A DNA stretch of 64,000 nucleotides from an uncultured Hyphomonadaceae bacterium (GCA_913057945.1 CAJXOF010000006.1:158745-222744); one strand, 5' to 3'. Counted from the first letter of the stretch, positions 26,627 to 36,343 are shown. Numbers and translations are program-made. The notes: generated by a model from the sequence alone, not told the origin.

Positions 26627-27354
26627 ACTGGTCGGATGACGGCATAATCCTGGGCGCACGCCGCTTTGGAGAAGGTGGCCTCATCCTCGACGTTCTGACC
26701 CGCACGCGTGGTCGTCGGTCTGGCCTCGTCTATGGCGGCTCCTCCCGCAAGCGCCGCGCGCAATACGAAGCCGGAAATTCTGTGTCCCTCAGCTGGACGG
26801 GGCGTCTCGAAGACGCGCTCGGCCGGTTTGATGTGGCCGAAGCCAGCCGCGAGCGGGCCGCGCGTGTGCTGGACGATGCGGCGGCCCTCGCCGCCATTTC
26901 CGCCGTCACGGCCATCCTGCGCGGCGGGCTGGATGAAGGCGACGCTGCAGGGTCTGCCCTGTTCGAGGCGACAGAGCTCCTGCTCGACCAGATCGAGGCA
27001 CAGGAAATCTGGCCTGCGCTCTATGTGCGCTGGGAACTTGGCCTGCTCTCGGCGCTCGGCTTCGGACTCGATCTCGATGAATGCGCGCTCAGCGGCGCGA
27101 ATGACGGTCTCACCCATGTGTCGCCGAAGACAGGCCGGGCCGTGCGGGGCTCAGAGGCAGAGGAATATGTCGACCGCCTGCTGCGCCTGCCGCAATTCCT
27201 CGTCGAATCCACGGCCCATGTCGCGCCAGTGGATATCGAGGACGGCCTGAAGCTGACCGGTTACTTCCTGGAAGAGCGGTTGTTCGGCGGTCTCAATCGC
27301 GGTGTCCCGCCGGAGCGGATGCGGCTGGTCGGCCGCATCCAGAAGCGGGGCTAA
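26623..27354 (+). CDS. recO: DNA repair protein RecO
   Basis: RecO anneals single strands and loads RecA in gap repair (RecFOR pathway). The 243-residue protein starts with an OB-fold region (DDGIILGARRFGEGGLILDVLTRTRGRRSGLVYG) and continues into the helical RecO C-terminal domain. The start is TTG at 26623, overlapping the era stop (TTGA); a GGAG lies 9 bases before it, and no nearby ATG or GTG fits the conserved N-terminus. The Cys4 zinc site found in some RecO proteins is absent. The last 4 bases overlap the convergent GST gene. Confidence 0.88.
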   Translation: MNWSDDGIILGARRFGEGGLILDVLTRTRGRRSGLVYGGSSRKRRAQYEAGNSVSLSWTGRLEDALGRFDVAEASRERAARVLDDAAALAAISAVTAILRGGLDEGDAAGSALFEATELLLDQIEAQEIWPALYVRWELGLLSALGFGLDLDECALSGANDGLTHVSPKTGRAVRGSEAEEYVDRLLRLPQFLVESTAHVAPVDIEDGLKLTGYFLEERLFGGLNRGVPPERMRLVGRIQKRG

Positions 27355-27965
27355 GCGCTGACGCTTGGGCGTTGGCTGACACGGGCAAACCAGGTCCCGA
27401 TATGCTTCAGGTCGGGGTTGAGGGGCTGGCCAACCTGATTGCCGAAGGCCAGGAAACAGAACAGCAGTATGTCAGCCAGGCCGAAGGCCTTGCCTGCCAC
27501 AAACTCCCGGCCGTCAGCCATCTGTTCGTCCAGGAAGACGAGTCCATCCTGCGCGCAGGCTTTCAGGCCATCAGCAGCTTCCGGCAGGCAGCGCATCCGG
27601 TCCTGGAACATGGGCAGGCCCTCGGCGGCGCGGAAAGCCGTGGTCAGCGGTTCCACGATCTTGAGGTCCACCCACCGTGTCCAGCGGCGGTTCTGGGCGC
27701 GTGCTTCCGGTGTGTCTCCCATCAGGCGGTCACCGGGCTGGGTTTCGTCCAGATACTCGCAAATGGCCGTGATCTCCGTCAGGATGCTGCCATCATCGAG
27801 CTCAAGGGCGGGCAGTTGGCCAGCCGGGTTCTTGGTCGTATATGGCGCCTGCCGGTTTTCTCCGGCCATCAGGTCGACGTCCTCCTTGGGCAGGTCGATG
27901 CCGCGTTCCGCCATGAACATGCGAACCACGTGCGGGTTCGGGCCTACGGAATTGTACAATTTCAT
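27351..27965 (-). CDS. Glutathione S-transferase family protein
   Basis: This 204-residue protein has a thioredoxin-like N-terminal domain (MKLYNSVGPNPHVVRMFMAE, then NPAGQLPALELDDGSILTEITAICEYLDE with the cis-Pro and the Ser/Glu glutathione site) and an all-helical C-terminal domain. Catalysis in this class uses an N-terminal Ser, here near residue 6. The start at 27965 has GAGGGAAGGAAA upstream. Substrate is unknown. It is convergent with recO. Confidence 0.88.
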   Translation of the reverse strand: MKLYNSVGPNPHVVRMFMAERGIDLPKEDVDLMAGENRQAPYTTKNPAGQLPALELDDGSILTEITAICEYLDETQPGDRLMGDTPEARAQNRRWTRWVDLKIVEPLTTAFRAAEGLPMFQDRMRCLPEAADGLKACAQDGLVFLDEQMADGREFVAGKAFGLADILLFCFLAFGNQVGQPLNPDLKHIGTWFARVSQRPSVSA

Positions 27966-28112
27966 TCTTTTTCCTTCCCTCTTGTGGCGCTGACTGTCGC
28001 GCGGCGAGATTACGCGCACAAGGGCTGTCATATTCAGAAGCCGTTCATTTTCCGGCGTGCTAGGTAGCCGGCGAGGACTGGGGCGTTCCGTGCAAACGAA
28101 AAGGCTGATGCC

Positions 28113-28298
28113 ATGAAGAAAACTGTTTTTGCCGTTACTGCCGTCGCCATGCTGTCACTGGCTGGCTGTGTACACATCGATGCTGATGAAGAAGGCCGTG
28201 ACGCCATCTACGAAAACACTGAAACCGCGCTCCGCGTCTGCGGCGGCGAAGGCCGTGTGAAAGAAGTCAATGAAGACGGCTTCAAATGCATTGACTAG
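28113..28298 (+). CDS. Small lipoprotein (61 residues)
   Basis: MKKTVFAVTAVAMLSLAGC is a clear lipoprotein signal with the LAGC box and Cys at 19. The mature part is about 42 residues, acidic, with two further Cys (RVCGG and FKCID) that could form a disulfide. No family is recognised. It stands between the GST gene and the extensin-like gene, facing the latter. Confidence 0.7.
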   Translation: MKKTVFAVTAVAMLSLAGCVHIDADEEGRDAIYENTETALRVCGGEGRVKEVNEDGFKCID

Positions 28299-28314
28299 CC
28301 CATTGCGGTGCTAG

Positions 28315-28998
28315 TCAGCGGCACACTTTCCCCCCGCCCATGTCGAGATGAAGATGATCGGCATGGGCGGCATTGTATTCCGGCCCCAAAGTCACCGAGA
28401 ACAGCTCGCACGCGCCCTTGTGAAGCCGTCGCAGGAATTTCTGTTCAGGCCCGCCCGCATCCCAATGCGTCTTCACGCTGATCAGGCGGCCATCCTCCAG
28501 ACGAAAGCCTGACACGTCGATGGCATTGCCAAGCCCGTGCTGTGACATGCGGCCCGTTCCGGCAATGTTGCGGCAGGAAAAACTGCCATAGGTTTCGATC
28601 CGCGCGATGGGAGAGCCGAGAATGTCCACAGCAGCCGGCCGGGCGACATGCCGCTCCCACGTATAGAGGGCGGCGGCCTCACCACAGGTCATGCGCAGGG
28701 TGGCGGAATAGGGAGTCATCGTCTGGTCCAGTGTCAGCGCGTCATACAGGCCGCATCCGGCCTGCATGTCCTGGTCTTCCAGCGGCGTGTAGAGCACCCC
28801 GGCCTCGTCCAGCGCAGTGAAACAGACTTCGCGGTTCTTCTTGGCGCGGGTCAGCTTGTGCCAGGTGCCGATGCCGGGCGTTTCGGTCAGATCAACCGGC
28901 GCAAAGGGATTGTGGCGCGGCGGGGCCAGCCAGACAAAGGCCAGCAGCACCAGCGCAGGCAGGCTTAGCAACAGGATCCATGCCCGGATTGCATTCAT
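28315..28998 (-). CDS. Extensin-like (VanY-type fold) protein
   Basis: This 227-residue protein has an N-terminal membrane anchor (WILLLSLPALVLLAFVWLA) followed by an extensin-like C-terminal domain, a fold related to zinc DD-carboxypeptidases. The region RMSQHGLGNAIDVSGFRL, with the metal-binding His and Asp, and the C-terminal ADHLHLDMGGG support this. It also has several Cys pairs typical of a periplasmic domain. A role in peptidoglycan trimming is the usual guess but is not proved. A longer start at 29031 adds 11 charged residues; ATG 28998 was chosen because the anchor then begins at once. Confidence 0.8.
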   Translation of the reverse strand: MNAIRAWILLLSLPALVLLAFVWLAPPRHNPFAPVDLTETPGIGTWHKLTRAKKNREVCFTALDEAGVLYTPLEDQDMQAGCGLYDALTLDQTMTPYSATLRMTCGEAAALYTWERHVARPAAVDILGSPIARIETYGSFSCRNIAGTGRMSQHGLGNAIDVSGFRLEDGRLISVKTHWDAGGPEQKFLRRLHKGACELFSVTLGPEYNAAHADHLHLDMGGGKVCR

Positions 28999-29056
28999 CA
29001 GCAGCTGTGCCCTTTTCCTTTCCTTAACCAAAGCGACGTTTGTGTTAACGTGCTCC

Positions 29057-29088
29057 GGCCCTTGAGTCGCTGACTTTAATCAAGGGCC
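29057..29088 (+). repeat. Inverted repeat in the parC leader
   Basis: GGCCCTTGA (29057-29065) is exactly mirrored by TCAAGGGCC (29080-29088) across a 14-base loop. It lies between the divergent extensin-like gene and parC, ending 37 bases before the parC start. A GAGTC sequence (29064-29068), the type methylated by CcrM in alphaproteobacteria, sits at the edge of the left arm. It may be a hairpin or an operator. Confidence 0.5.
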
Positions 29089-29125
29089 TGCACCAGAATG
29101 TGGCACGAACTGCAAAGAGGCCAGA

Positions 29126-31360
29126 ATGTCCGATTTGATTGACGGGACGCCGGAAGACCGGATCATCAACGAGCCGATGAGCGAGGCGCTCTCCAAGCGC
29201 TATCTCGCCTATGCGCTCTCGACGATTACGTCCCGCGCCCTGCCGGATGTGCGTGACGGCCTGAAGCCCGTCCAGCGCCGTATCCTGTATGGCATGCGCG
29301 TTCTGAAGCTTGACCCCGAGGGCGGCTATCGCAAATGCGCCAAGATCGTTGGCGACGTGATGGGTAATTTCCACCCACATGGCGACAGCTCGATCTATGA
29401 CACGCTGGTCCGCCTCGCACAGGATTTTACCGTTCGCTATCCACTGGTCGATGGCCAGGGCAATTTCGGCAACATCGATGGCGATAGCGCAGCTGCCTAT
29501 CGCTATACGGAAGCGCGGATGACGGTGGCAGCTGAACTGCTGCTGGAAGGCTTGAACGAGAACGCCGTCGATTTCCGCGCCAATTACGCCGAGAATGACG
29601 AAGAGCCGGTCGTGCTGCCGGCCGGGTTCCCGAATTTGCTCGCCAATGGTGCCAGCGGTATCGCGGTCGGCATGGCGACGTCCATTCCGCCGCACAACGC
29701 TGCCGAACTGATCGATGCGGCCCGGCTGCTGATCGAGAAGCCGAAGGCGACAACTGAAGAGTTGATGGATTTCGTCCAGGGGCCGGACTTCCCGACGGGC
29801 GGCATCATTGTCGAAACCAAGGAAGCCATGCTTCAGGCCTATGAAACCGGCCGCGGCAGCTTCCGCATGCGGGCGCGCTGGGAGGTCGAGGATACCGGCC
29901 GGGGCACCTATCAGATCATCGTCACCGAAATCCCGTATCAGGTCCAGAAATCGCGCCTGCTCGAAAAGCTGGGCGAACTGATCGAAGCGAAGAAACTGCC
30001 CCTGCTCGACGATGTGCGCGATGAGAGCGCCGAGGATGTCCGGCTGGTCCTGGTCCCCCGCTCGAAAACGGTCGAGCCGGAAGTCCTGATGGAAAGCCTC
30101 TACAAGGTCTGTGACCTGGAGACGCGCTTCAGCCTGAACATGAACGTATTGCACAAGGGCGCGCCGCAGGTCATGGGCCTGAAGGACGTGTTGCAGGCCT
30201 ATCTGGAGCATCGCCGCGAGGTGGTTGTCCGCCGGGCCGAGTTCCGCCTCGACAAGATCGAGAAGCGCCTGCACCTGCTCGACGGCTATCTGATCGCTTA
30301 TCTCAACATTGATGAAGTGATCCGGATCATCCGCTATGAGGACGAGCCGAAAGCCGTCCTGATGTCGACGTTCAATTTGACCGACATTCAGGCCGAAGCG
30401 ATCCTCAATCTCCGTTTGCGGGCCTTGCGCAAGCTGGAAGAGATGGAAATTCGCGGTGAGCATGACCGGCTCAGCGCAGAGCGCGAAGAACTCAACAAGC
30501 TGATCGGGTCAACACGCCGTCAGTGGAGCAAGGTCTCCAAGGAGCTGAAAGAGGCTCGCGAAGCTTTTGATCCGGGCTCCGAACTTGGCCGCCGTCGCGC
30601 GACCTTCGGCGAAGCCGCAGACGTTGACCTTGCGGCCGCGCTGGAAGCCTCCCGTCCGAAAGAGCCGCTGACCATCGTACTGTCCCAGCAGGGCTGGATA
30701 CGCGGCATGAAGGGACACGGGCTCGATCCGGAAACGGCAAAATTCAAGGATGGTGACGAACTTTACCTGTCCGAAGAAGTGATGAGTACGGACAAGATTA
30801 TCCTGATGGCGTCCGATGGCCGGGCCTTCACCCTGCCGGCCGACAAGCTGCCGGGCGGTCGGGGGCATGGCGAGCCGATCCGCCTGTCCATCGATCTGGA
30901 AGACAGTGTCGACATTGTTGCCATGTTCCGTTTCGAACCGGACCGCAAGCGTGTTGTCGCCTCCAGCGAGGGCTATGGCTTCGTGGTCGAGGAGAAGGAA
31001 CTGGAGTCCAATCGCAAGGCGGGCAAGCAGGCGGTCAATACCGGCAAGGGTGAACTCAACATATGTGTCCCGGTCGAGGGCGACATGCTGGCCGTGGTCG
31101 GATCAAATAGGAAACTGCTGATCTTCCCGCTGGACGAACTGCCCGAAATGGCGCGCGGCAAGGGCAACAAGCTGCAATCCTATAGCGGCAAGTTCAAGCT
31201 CAAGGACCTGATGACCTTCGACAAGCGCGACGGCCTGATTGTCATGACGGGCGGTCGCCACCGCGCCTTCCCGGAATGGGAAGAGTGGATCGGCAAGCGT
31301 TCACAGGCTGGCAAGACCGTTCCGAAAGGCTTCCCGAAGGGCGGAACGTTCAGCGGCTAG
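29126..31360 (+). CDS. parC: DNA topoisomerase IV subunit A
   Basis: ParC is the DNA-cutting subunit of topoisomerase IV, which unlinks replicated chromosomes. The 744-residue protein begins [31 protein letters not shown], then has [22 protein letters not shown] and [22 protein letters not shown], containing the catalytic Tyr ([11 protein letters not shown]). The quinolone region reads GDSSIYD: Ser at the usual first position and Asp rather than Glu at the second, a common natural variant. The C-terminal propeller lacks the GyrA box, supporting ParC over GyrA. Confidence 0.93.
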   Translation: MSDLIDGTPEDRIINEPMSEALSKRYLAYALSTITSRALPDVRDGLKPVQRRILYGMRVLKLDPEGGYRKCAKIVGDVMGNFHPHGDSSIYDTLVRLAQDFTVRYPLVDGQGNFGNIDGDSAAAYRYTEARMTVAAELLLEGLNENAVDFRANYAENDEEPVVLPAGFPNLLANGASGIAVGMATSIPPHNAAELIDAARLLIEKPKATTEELMDFVQGPDFPTGGIIVETKEAMLQAYETGRGSFRMRARWEVEDTGRGTYQIIVTEIPYQVQKSRLLEKLGELIEAKKLPLLDDVRDESAEDVRLVLVPRSKTVEPEVLMESLYKVCDLETRFSLNMNVLHKGAPQVMGLKDVLQAYLEHRREVVVRRAEFRLDKIEKRLHLLDGYLIAYLNIDEVIRIIRYEDEPKAVLMSTFNLTDIQAEAILNLRLRALRKLEEMEIRGEHDRLSAEREELNKLIGSTRRQWSKVSKELKEAREAFDPGSELGRRRATFGEAADVDLAAALEASRPKEPLTIVLSQQGWIRGMKGHGLDPETAKFKDGDELYLSEEVMSTDKIILMASDGRAFTLPADKLPGGRGHGEPIRLSIDLEDSVDIVAMFRFEPDRKRVVASSEGYGFVVEEKELESNRKAGKQAVNTGKGELNICVPVEGDMLAVVGSNRKLLIFPLDELPEMARGKGNKLQSYSGKFKLKDLMTFDKRDGLIVMTGGRHRAFPEWEEWIGKRSQAGKTVPKGFPKGGTFSG

Positions 31361-31395
31361 GTTACAGAATCCAGTCCAGAGTGTTTGAAAGCGTT

Positions 31396-32364
31396 CTACC
31401 GCGTACCCCAATAGGGGATTATGTGGGACGGCATCTGGAGACGGCCGATTGGCTGGGCCTGGAATGGTTCGGCCGGGGCCGAGCCCACGAGCACCGCCTG
31501 GAATGAACCCTTGCGGGCGTCGTTCAGGATCCATTCCGGATGCTTGCCGATCAGTGACCTTACATTGGTCCGGAAGAACCGGCGCGTGTCGCGATATTCC
31601 TCGTCCCATTGCTCTTTGCGGGTGCGCAAGTCGATCGACGGGTTCAGTTTCCGGGCCGCCGCGACCCGCTCTTCCACCGGCACGGCGCGGCCTTTGCCGC
31701 CGACATAGCATGTCTTGTTGGGGGAATTGGCGAAGGAGATGAAGGCCGTCCGGTCTGCCTCGACGCCATTGGCAATTACGCCGGCATCATAGGAGTTGAC
31801 CACGATACCGTCGATCGTGACGCCCGGCGCGCGCTGAATGTTCCAGAGGACGGAATCGTAGGAGGCCAGATACAGGAAGACCGGGGCATCAGTTTCAGTG
31901 ACAAGCACATAGATTTGCCGGGACGATTCAACGGTATTCCCCTCCGCGAAGGCCATGGCCTCTTTGCGCATGGCTTTCTGGGACATGGGTTTTGTCTGCG
32001 CCTTCAGCTTGCTGGCGGCCTCGCGGCGTTTCTGGTCGCGTTCGGCAGCGGCCTCTGGCGTATCCTTGATACTGACATGATGCATCGGCGTACGGACACC
32101 GCCGCCATAGGTGTAGACATAGGCCGCGCGGGCATTGGCGCTGGCCGTGGGCGTGCGGCAGGATGTATTGGTGCGAAGGATTTCCGGTTGGGCCGGAAGA
32201 GTGGACGTGCTGAGGGGTGGTGTGCCTGTGGTGACCTGACCATAGGTTACCGGGGCCTGCCCATTCACGACGACCAAGGGTGTGGAGGGAGCTATCGACG
32301 CCCCACCTGCATTGCCGCAAGCCGATGCGAAAAGAAGGGTTGTTACCAGCACAATATTGCGCAT
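31396..32364 (-). CDS. Lipoprotein of unknown function
   Basis: This 322-residue protein has a lipoprotein signal (MRNIVLVTTLLFASACGN, Cys 16) and GGGAGG before the ATG. Residues about 20-75 are Thr/Pro/Ser-rich. The rest includes VYTYGGGVRTPMHHVSIKD, a basic stretch, a central segment ending VVNSYDAGVIANGVEADR, and a C-terminal part with NKTCYVGGKGRAVPVEERV. I recognise no domain. It is on the same strand as the permease and sirtuin genes upstream, but a gap of 124 bases separates it from the permease. Confidence 0.68.
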   Translation of the reverse strand: MRNIVLVTTLLFASACGNAGGASIAPSTPLVVVNGQAPVTYGQVTTGTPPLSTSTLPAQPEILRTNTSCRTPTASANARAAYVYTYGGGVRTPMHHVSIKDTPEAAAERDQKRREAASKLKAQTKPMSQKAMRKEAMAFAEGNTVESSRQIYVLVTETDAPVFLYLASYDSVLWNIQRAPGVTIDGIVVNSYDAGVIANGVEADRTAFISFANSPNKTCYVGGKGRAVPVEERVAAARKLNPSIDLRTRKEQWDEEYRDTRRFFRTNVRSLIGKHPEWILNDARKGSFQAVLVGSAPAEPFQAQPIGRLQMPSHIIPYWGTR

Positions 32365-32488
32365 TCCGAGCCTCCCGGCATGGCTATTGGATAGCCCGTA
32401 CAATGAGAGATGAAGGTTTCGATCCCGTTGAGAGAGGGGACGAAATTCAATTTCTGATCGAAAGCCGACTGGGTATCTGCTCACCCGG

Positions 32489-33718
32489 TCAGGCACCATT
32501 CCCTTCGACGGATCGTCCGAACAGGACGATCAGGACCGCGAGCCCGATCAGTGTCGCGAAGACAGGCGAACGCCAAGTCAGGCCTCCCGCCTTTTTCCAG
32601 TCGCCGGTCAGGGCGATTGCCGATTGAATGGCATAGTAGATTGCGAACGCCTTAGAGGCATACGCGATGATCTGGAAGACATCTGCACCCCAGGTCAACA
32701 ATGCGCCGATGATGCCGAGTATCAGATAAGTCTGTTTCGGGTTGATCCGGCCTCTGGAAACTTCCTGCGCGAGCCCGCCCGCGCCGCTCGCGTCTGCGAC
32801 GGCGGCGCTGAACTGTGCACTGAGGGCTGCGGCGACCAGCAAGGGAGGCAGGACCGGCGCGACAATCTTCATCATGTCCACGATGGCTGTTTCCTCCAGG
32901 GCGAGCTGCTCGGGCGGAAAGATGTAGGACAGCAGGCTCACATAGATCATGTAGATGATAGCCGAAATGATCTGCGCCCACCGCATGGACCTGATCCGCA
33001 GCCGCGCATCATACTCGTCCGACAGGTAGCGTGAGGTTTCAAACCCCTGGACCGTCACGATCAGGCCGAACGCTACCGCCACCCCGTGCCAGCCTGTGTC
33101 GGTCATGGGGTTTGCAACCAGTGCGCCGGATGCGGCCTGCTCACGGAAGTAGAGCCCCAGTCCGACCAGCAGGCCGGCGATGATCGCGAGTTTCAGGCTG
33201 ACGGCAAATTGCTCCATCTTCTCCATGGTCGAGAAGCCTCCGAGCATGCCGGAACTCACGATGAAGAGCAGGACGCAGCTTGTCAGGATTTTCGGGTAGA
33301 GCGGATTGCTCAGTCCCGAGAGGGATAGTCCGAAGGCTCCAAACAGGTTGAGGTAGTAGGCGACTGAAATGCAATAGGCGAAAGCCAATGCCCAGGACGC
33401 CGCATGTTCCATCCAGGTCTCTGCCCGGCTGCGGGGCTGCTGACTGGCAATCCGGGCTATATTGACCCGGATCGCATATCCGAAGGCGTAAGCGACCCCG
33501 CACAATCCCAGCATGACCAGGGGCGCATGCTTGCCATAGGAATCATCCAGGATGGGGCCGAGCACCAGGAAGCCGCTGCCTATGATGGACGCCAGCGGTG
33601 TGACGGTGGCGCGCCAGCCGGACCAGGTACGCAGTCTGGGCAGGAGAAGGAGGCCCAGACCCATCAGGGTGGCAAGCAGCACCAGAATTGTTGATGTGGT
33701 CACCGGGACAAGGTCCAC
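32489..33718 (-). CDS. Polytopic membrane permease, APC-superfamily-like
   Basis: The product is a 409-residue hydrophobic protein with about 11 predicted membrane segments. The N-terminal half resembles the amino acid-polyamine-cation fold (TVTPLASIIGSGFLVLGPIL, then FSTMEKMEQFAVSLKLAIIA and FGLIVTVQGFETSRYLSDEY). The substrate is unknown. Its start is GTG 33718, 3 bases after the sirtuin stop, so the two are co-transcribed. The ribosome site is weak (AAGTAA), suggesting coupled translation. No closer family name is offered. Confidence 0.65.
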   Translation of the reverse strand: MDLVPVTTSTILVLLATLMGLGLLLLPRLRTWSGWRATVTPLASIIGSGFLVLGPILDDSYGKHAPLVMLGLCGVAYAFGYAIRVNIARIASQQPRSRAETWMEHAASWALAFAYCISVAYYLNLFGAFGLSLSGLSNPLYPKILTSCVLLFIVSSGMLGGFSTMEKMEQFAVSLKLAIIAGLLVGLGLYFREQAASGALVANPMTDTGWHGVAVAFGLIVTVQGFETSRYLSDEYDARLRIRSMRWAQIISAIIYMIYVSLLSYIFPPEQLALEETAIVDMMKIVAPVLPPLLVAAALSAQFSAAVADASGAGGLAQEVSRGRINPKQTYLILGIIGALLTWGADVFQIIAYASKAFAIYYAIQSAIALTGDWKKAGGLTWRSPVFATLIGLAVLIVLFGRSVEGNGA

Positions 33719-33721
33719 CGG

Positions 33722-34471
33722 TTACTTGTCCAACAGCGCCATCGTGTCGTTCATCAGCGAGCCGATCTCGGTATGCAGGACGAGGTCGGCGAACGGGTCC
33801 TGATCGGTCGGTTCACGATTGATGATCGCCATGCGCGCGCCATTGCGCTTGGCTTCCATCGGAATGGCCGAGGCGGGGTAGACCACAAGCGACGAGCCGA
33901 GCACGATCACGAGGTCACACAGCAGCGCTTCTTCGCTGGCGCGCAGCATCTTGTCTTCGGGCATGGACTGGCCGAACGAGACCGTCGCATTCTTGAGCAA
34001 GCCCGTGCAGAAGATGCAGGTGAGATCCTCATCCTGTTCCCAGCGAGGCTTCAGAGTCTCGAATTCGTAGCGCTTGCCGCATTGCAGGCATTTGGCATAG
34101 CTCGCATTACCGTGGATTTCGATCACCTTGTCATCCGGCACGCCGGAATCCTGATGCAAATTGTCGACATTCTGTGTGACTACGGAAGAAACCTTGCCGC
34201 GCTTCACAAGATCGGAAATGGCATAATGGCCGACATTCGGCTTGGCGCCGGTCCAGCCTTCGGTGCGATTGAAGACACGCCGCCAGGATTCCCGCCGGGC
34301 GTCGCGGGAGGCCACGAAGTCCTGGAAATAGATGGGAGACATCTTGCTCCACACACCGCCGGGACTGCGGAAATCGGGGATACCGCTTTCGGTCGAGATG
34401 CCTGCGCCGGTGAAAACCATCACGCGGCGCGCGTCCGAGATCATTCTTGCAAGTTGGCCTGAATCCGTCAT
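33722..34471 (-). CDS. Sir2-family NAD-dependent protein deacylase
   Basis: This 249-residue sirtuin removes acyl groups from lysine using NAD. It has the NAD-binding GAGISTESGIPDFRSPGGVW, the TQNVDNLHQDSG motif, the catalytic His in EIHGNASYAKC, a four-Cys zinc site (CLQC and CIFC) and VLGSSLVVYPASAIP. The residues used by desuccinylase class III enzymes are not obvious, so a deacetylase role is likelier. An in-frame ATG 6 bases upstream (34477) touches the AGAAG ribosome site, so the second was chosen. It is paired with a permease gene. Confidence 0.9.
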   Translation of the reverse strand: MTDSGQLARMISDARRVMVFTGAGISTESGIPDFRSPGGVWSKMSPIYFQDFVASRDARRESWRRVFNRTEGWTGAKPNVGHYAISDLVKRGKVSSVVTQNVDNLHQDSGVPDDKVIEIHGNASYAKCLQCGKRYEFETLKPRWEQDEDLTCIFCTGLLKNATVSFGQSMPEDKMLRASEEALLCDLVIVLGSSLVVYPASAIPMEAKRNGARMAIINREPTDQDPFADLVLHTEIGSLMNDTMALLDK

Positions 34472-34573
34472 GAGCATCTTCTATGCATGGCTGTGTGCAC
34501 TCTCCCCTTTCTAGCAGCTAATGAATTGAATGGATTTGTAAAGCGGTGCCTTGGGATAGGTGCGTGGAATTAC

Positions 34574-35275
34574 CTATACGACCGTGCCGAAGGCAGCGCC
34601 GATCAGGCCCGTCACCAGCATCGCTGCTGCGCCCCAGAAGACGATCCTCACTATCGCCTTCGTCTTGGCCGCGCCGCCTGCCTTGGCTGAGGCCATGCCC
34701 AGCAGGACGAGGGCGAGCAGGGAGACGATTGCGACTACTGGTGTGATGAGGTGCATCGGCGCGAACAAGGCCGCTAGCAGGGGCAATACGGCGCCTGCCG
34801 AAAAGCTGACCGCTGAACTGATCGCCGCTTGGACGGGGCGGGCGGTCACGATCTCATTGATGCCGAGTTCGTCACGCGCATGGGCCTCCAGCGGATCCTT
34901 TTCCATCAACTGGCGGGCCACCTCATAGGCGGTGTCCTTTTCGACCCCGCGATTGATGTAGATGTGGGCCAACTCGATCAGCTCGGCTTCGGGATGGTCG
35001 CGCAGGGCGGCGCGTTCGATGTCGAGATCGGCCTTTTCGGTGTCTGCCTGCGACGACACGGAAACATATTCTCCTGCTGCCATCGACATGGCCCCGGCGA
35101 CCAGCCCGGCCAGGCCAGCGGTCAGAACTGCGCCCATAGACGCTTCGGCAGAGGCGACCCCGATCACTAGGCTGGCAGTTGAGAGAATGCCGTCATTTGC
35201 GCCAAGCACCGTTGCGCGCAGCCAGCCAATACGGTGGCTATAATGATGTTCGCCGAGTGGAAAGGGTGAGGCCAT
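34574..35275 (-). CDS. VIT1/CCC1-type iron or manganese transporter
   Basis: The product is a 233-residue membrane protein of the vacuolar iron transporter family. Signatures are RIGWLRATVLGANDGILSTASLVIGVASA, followed by GAMSMAAGEYVSVSSQADTEKADLD and the acidic helical metal-binding region with AAL-D-HPEAELIEL and EKDPLEAHARDELG. Five membrane segments are predicted. It would move Fe(II) or Mn(II), with direction not known. The start at 35275 was chosen because CGGAGAAA precedes it and the long upstream extension (to 35476) is Arg/Pro-rich and has no family match. Confidence 0.88.
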   Translation of the reverse strand: MASPFPLGEHHYSHRIGWLRATVLGANDGILSTASLVIGVASAEASMGAVLTAGLAGLVAGAMSMAAGEYVSVSSQADTEKADLDIERAALRDHPEAELIELAHIYINRGVEKDTAYEVARQLMEKDPLEAHARDELGINEIVTARPVQAAISSAVSFSAGAVLPLLAALFAPMHLITPVVAIVSLLALVLLGMASAKAGGAAKTKAIVRIVFWGAAAMLVTGLIGAAFGTVV

Positions 35276-35420
35276 CTCGTTTCTCCGGAGTGTCGATGAA
35301 GGAGGCGATATATCCTTGGGCAGGTCAAGTCTGGCAGGTGCGGGCGAGGGGGCGGTCCCTTGCGCTTGGCGCCGGGCGCGGATACCTCTTTTACATCTGG
35401 TTCTTATGGAGGGACGCCCG

Positions 35421-35984
35421 ATGAGCCCCATTCTAGTCATTCTGGCCGCAATTGTCGCGATCGTCGGCTTTGTCATCCTGATCTACAACGGCCTTGTGAT
35501 GAAGCGCCAGCGGGTCAACCAGGCCTTTGCCGACGTGGATGTCCAGCTGAAACAGCGCCAGAATCTGATCCCGAACCTCGTCGAGACCGTGAAAGGCTAT
35601 GCCTCTCACGAGAAGGAAACGCTGAATGCGGTCATCACGGCGCGCAATGCCGCGCAGGCCGCCAGCACGCCCGGTGAAATGTCTCAGGCCGAAGGCATGT
35701 TGACCGCCTCGCTCGGCAAGCTGTTCGCGCTGGCCGAAGCCTACCCGGACCTCAAGGCGAATACGAACTTCCTGCAGCTTCAGTCGGAGCTGTCGTCCAT
35801 CGAAGACAAGCTGGCCGCGGCGCGCCGTTTCTACAATTCCGCGGTTCAGGACTACAACACCTCCCGCGAGCAATTCCCCGGCTCCATCGTGGCCGGCATG
35901 TTCAATTTTGAAGGCCGCGAATTCTTCGATGTCGGCGTCGAAGGCCGCGAGGCCCTGTCCACGGTTCCAGAAGTCAAATTCTAG
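35421..35984 (+). CDS. LemA family protein
   Basis: This 187-residue protein has an N-terminal membrane helix (ILVILAAIVAIVGFVILIYN) and a coiled helical LemA domain. Family marks are RVNQAFADVDVQLKQRQNLIPNLVETVKGYASHE, then ARNAAQA, ENFLQLQ-type NTNFLQLQSELSSIEDKLAAARRFYN and FPGSIVAGMFNF. GGAGGG precedes ATG 35421. LemA proteins are membrane-attached and of unclear function. It points away from the VIT1 gene. Confidence 0.9.
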   Translation: MSPILVILAAIVAIVGFVILIYNGLVMKRQRVNQAFADVDVQLKQRQNLIPNLVETVKGYASHEKETLNAVITARNAAQAASTPGEMSQAEGMLTASLGKLFALAEAYPDLKANTNFLQLQSELSSIEDKLAAARRFYNSAVQDYNTSREQFPGSIVAGMFNFEGREFFDVGVEGREALSTVPEVKF

Positions 35985-36019
35985 GCTACACTGCCGCCTC
36001 CGGATCAGGAGGTGGGACC

Positions 36020-36343
36020 ATGAAATATCTTACGATCAGTGCGGCGCTTGTCCTTGGGGCTTGCGCCGCAAATTCTGCCGGGTGGAGCGCGTCCACCTGG
36101 AGTGGCCTGCCAGACCGCACGGTTGCGGGCGGTGGCTACAGCTTCTTCGCCTCACCGGCCGAGGGGCAGGGCTTCAAGTTGAAATTCTCCGTCAAGACCG
36201 ATGGCACGTTCGGTGTGGCTGAAGCCCCGACCGAAGACGCGCTGGTCGAGGCCGCCAGGGCTGCTGCACCGGAGGGCTGCAATTTCGTATCCCTGGAGCG
36301 CAGCGCAGATGGCGGCGCAGTGGCCGACTATGATTGCGGCTGA
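36020..36343 (+). CDS. Small lipoprotein (107 residues)
   Basis: MKYLTISAALVLGACA is a lipoprotein signal with the Cys at 15, preceded by GGAGGTGGG. The mature part is 92 residues with two further Cys (EGCNF and YDCG). I recognise no family. It sits 35 bases after lemA on the same strand, and its end overlaps the convergent aminotransferase gene by 16 bases. Confidence 0.68.
   Translation: MKYLTISAALVLGACAANSAGWSASTWSGLPDRTVAGGGYSFFASPAEGQGFKLKFSVKTDGTFGVAEAPTEDALVEAARAAAPEGCNFVSLERSADGGAVADYDCG

Noticed and set aside
29045..30463. Minus-strand frame of 472 codons opposite parC
   Set aside because: ParC signatures cover this stretch on the plus strand; the antisense product has no motif.
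31361..31435. CCCC-AATA-GGGG element after parC, possibly a terminator
   Set aside because: The stem is only four bases and there is no T tract; it also overlaps the end of the opposite lipoprotein gene.
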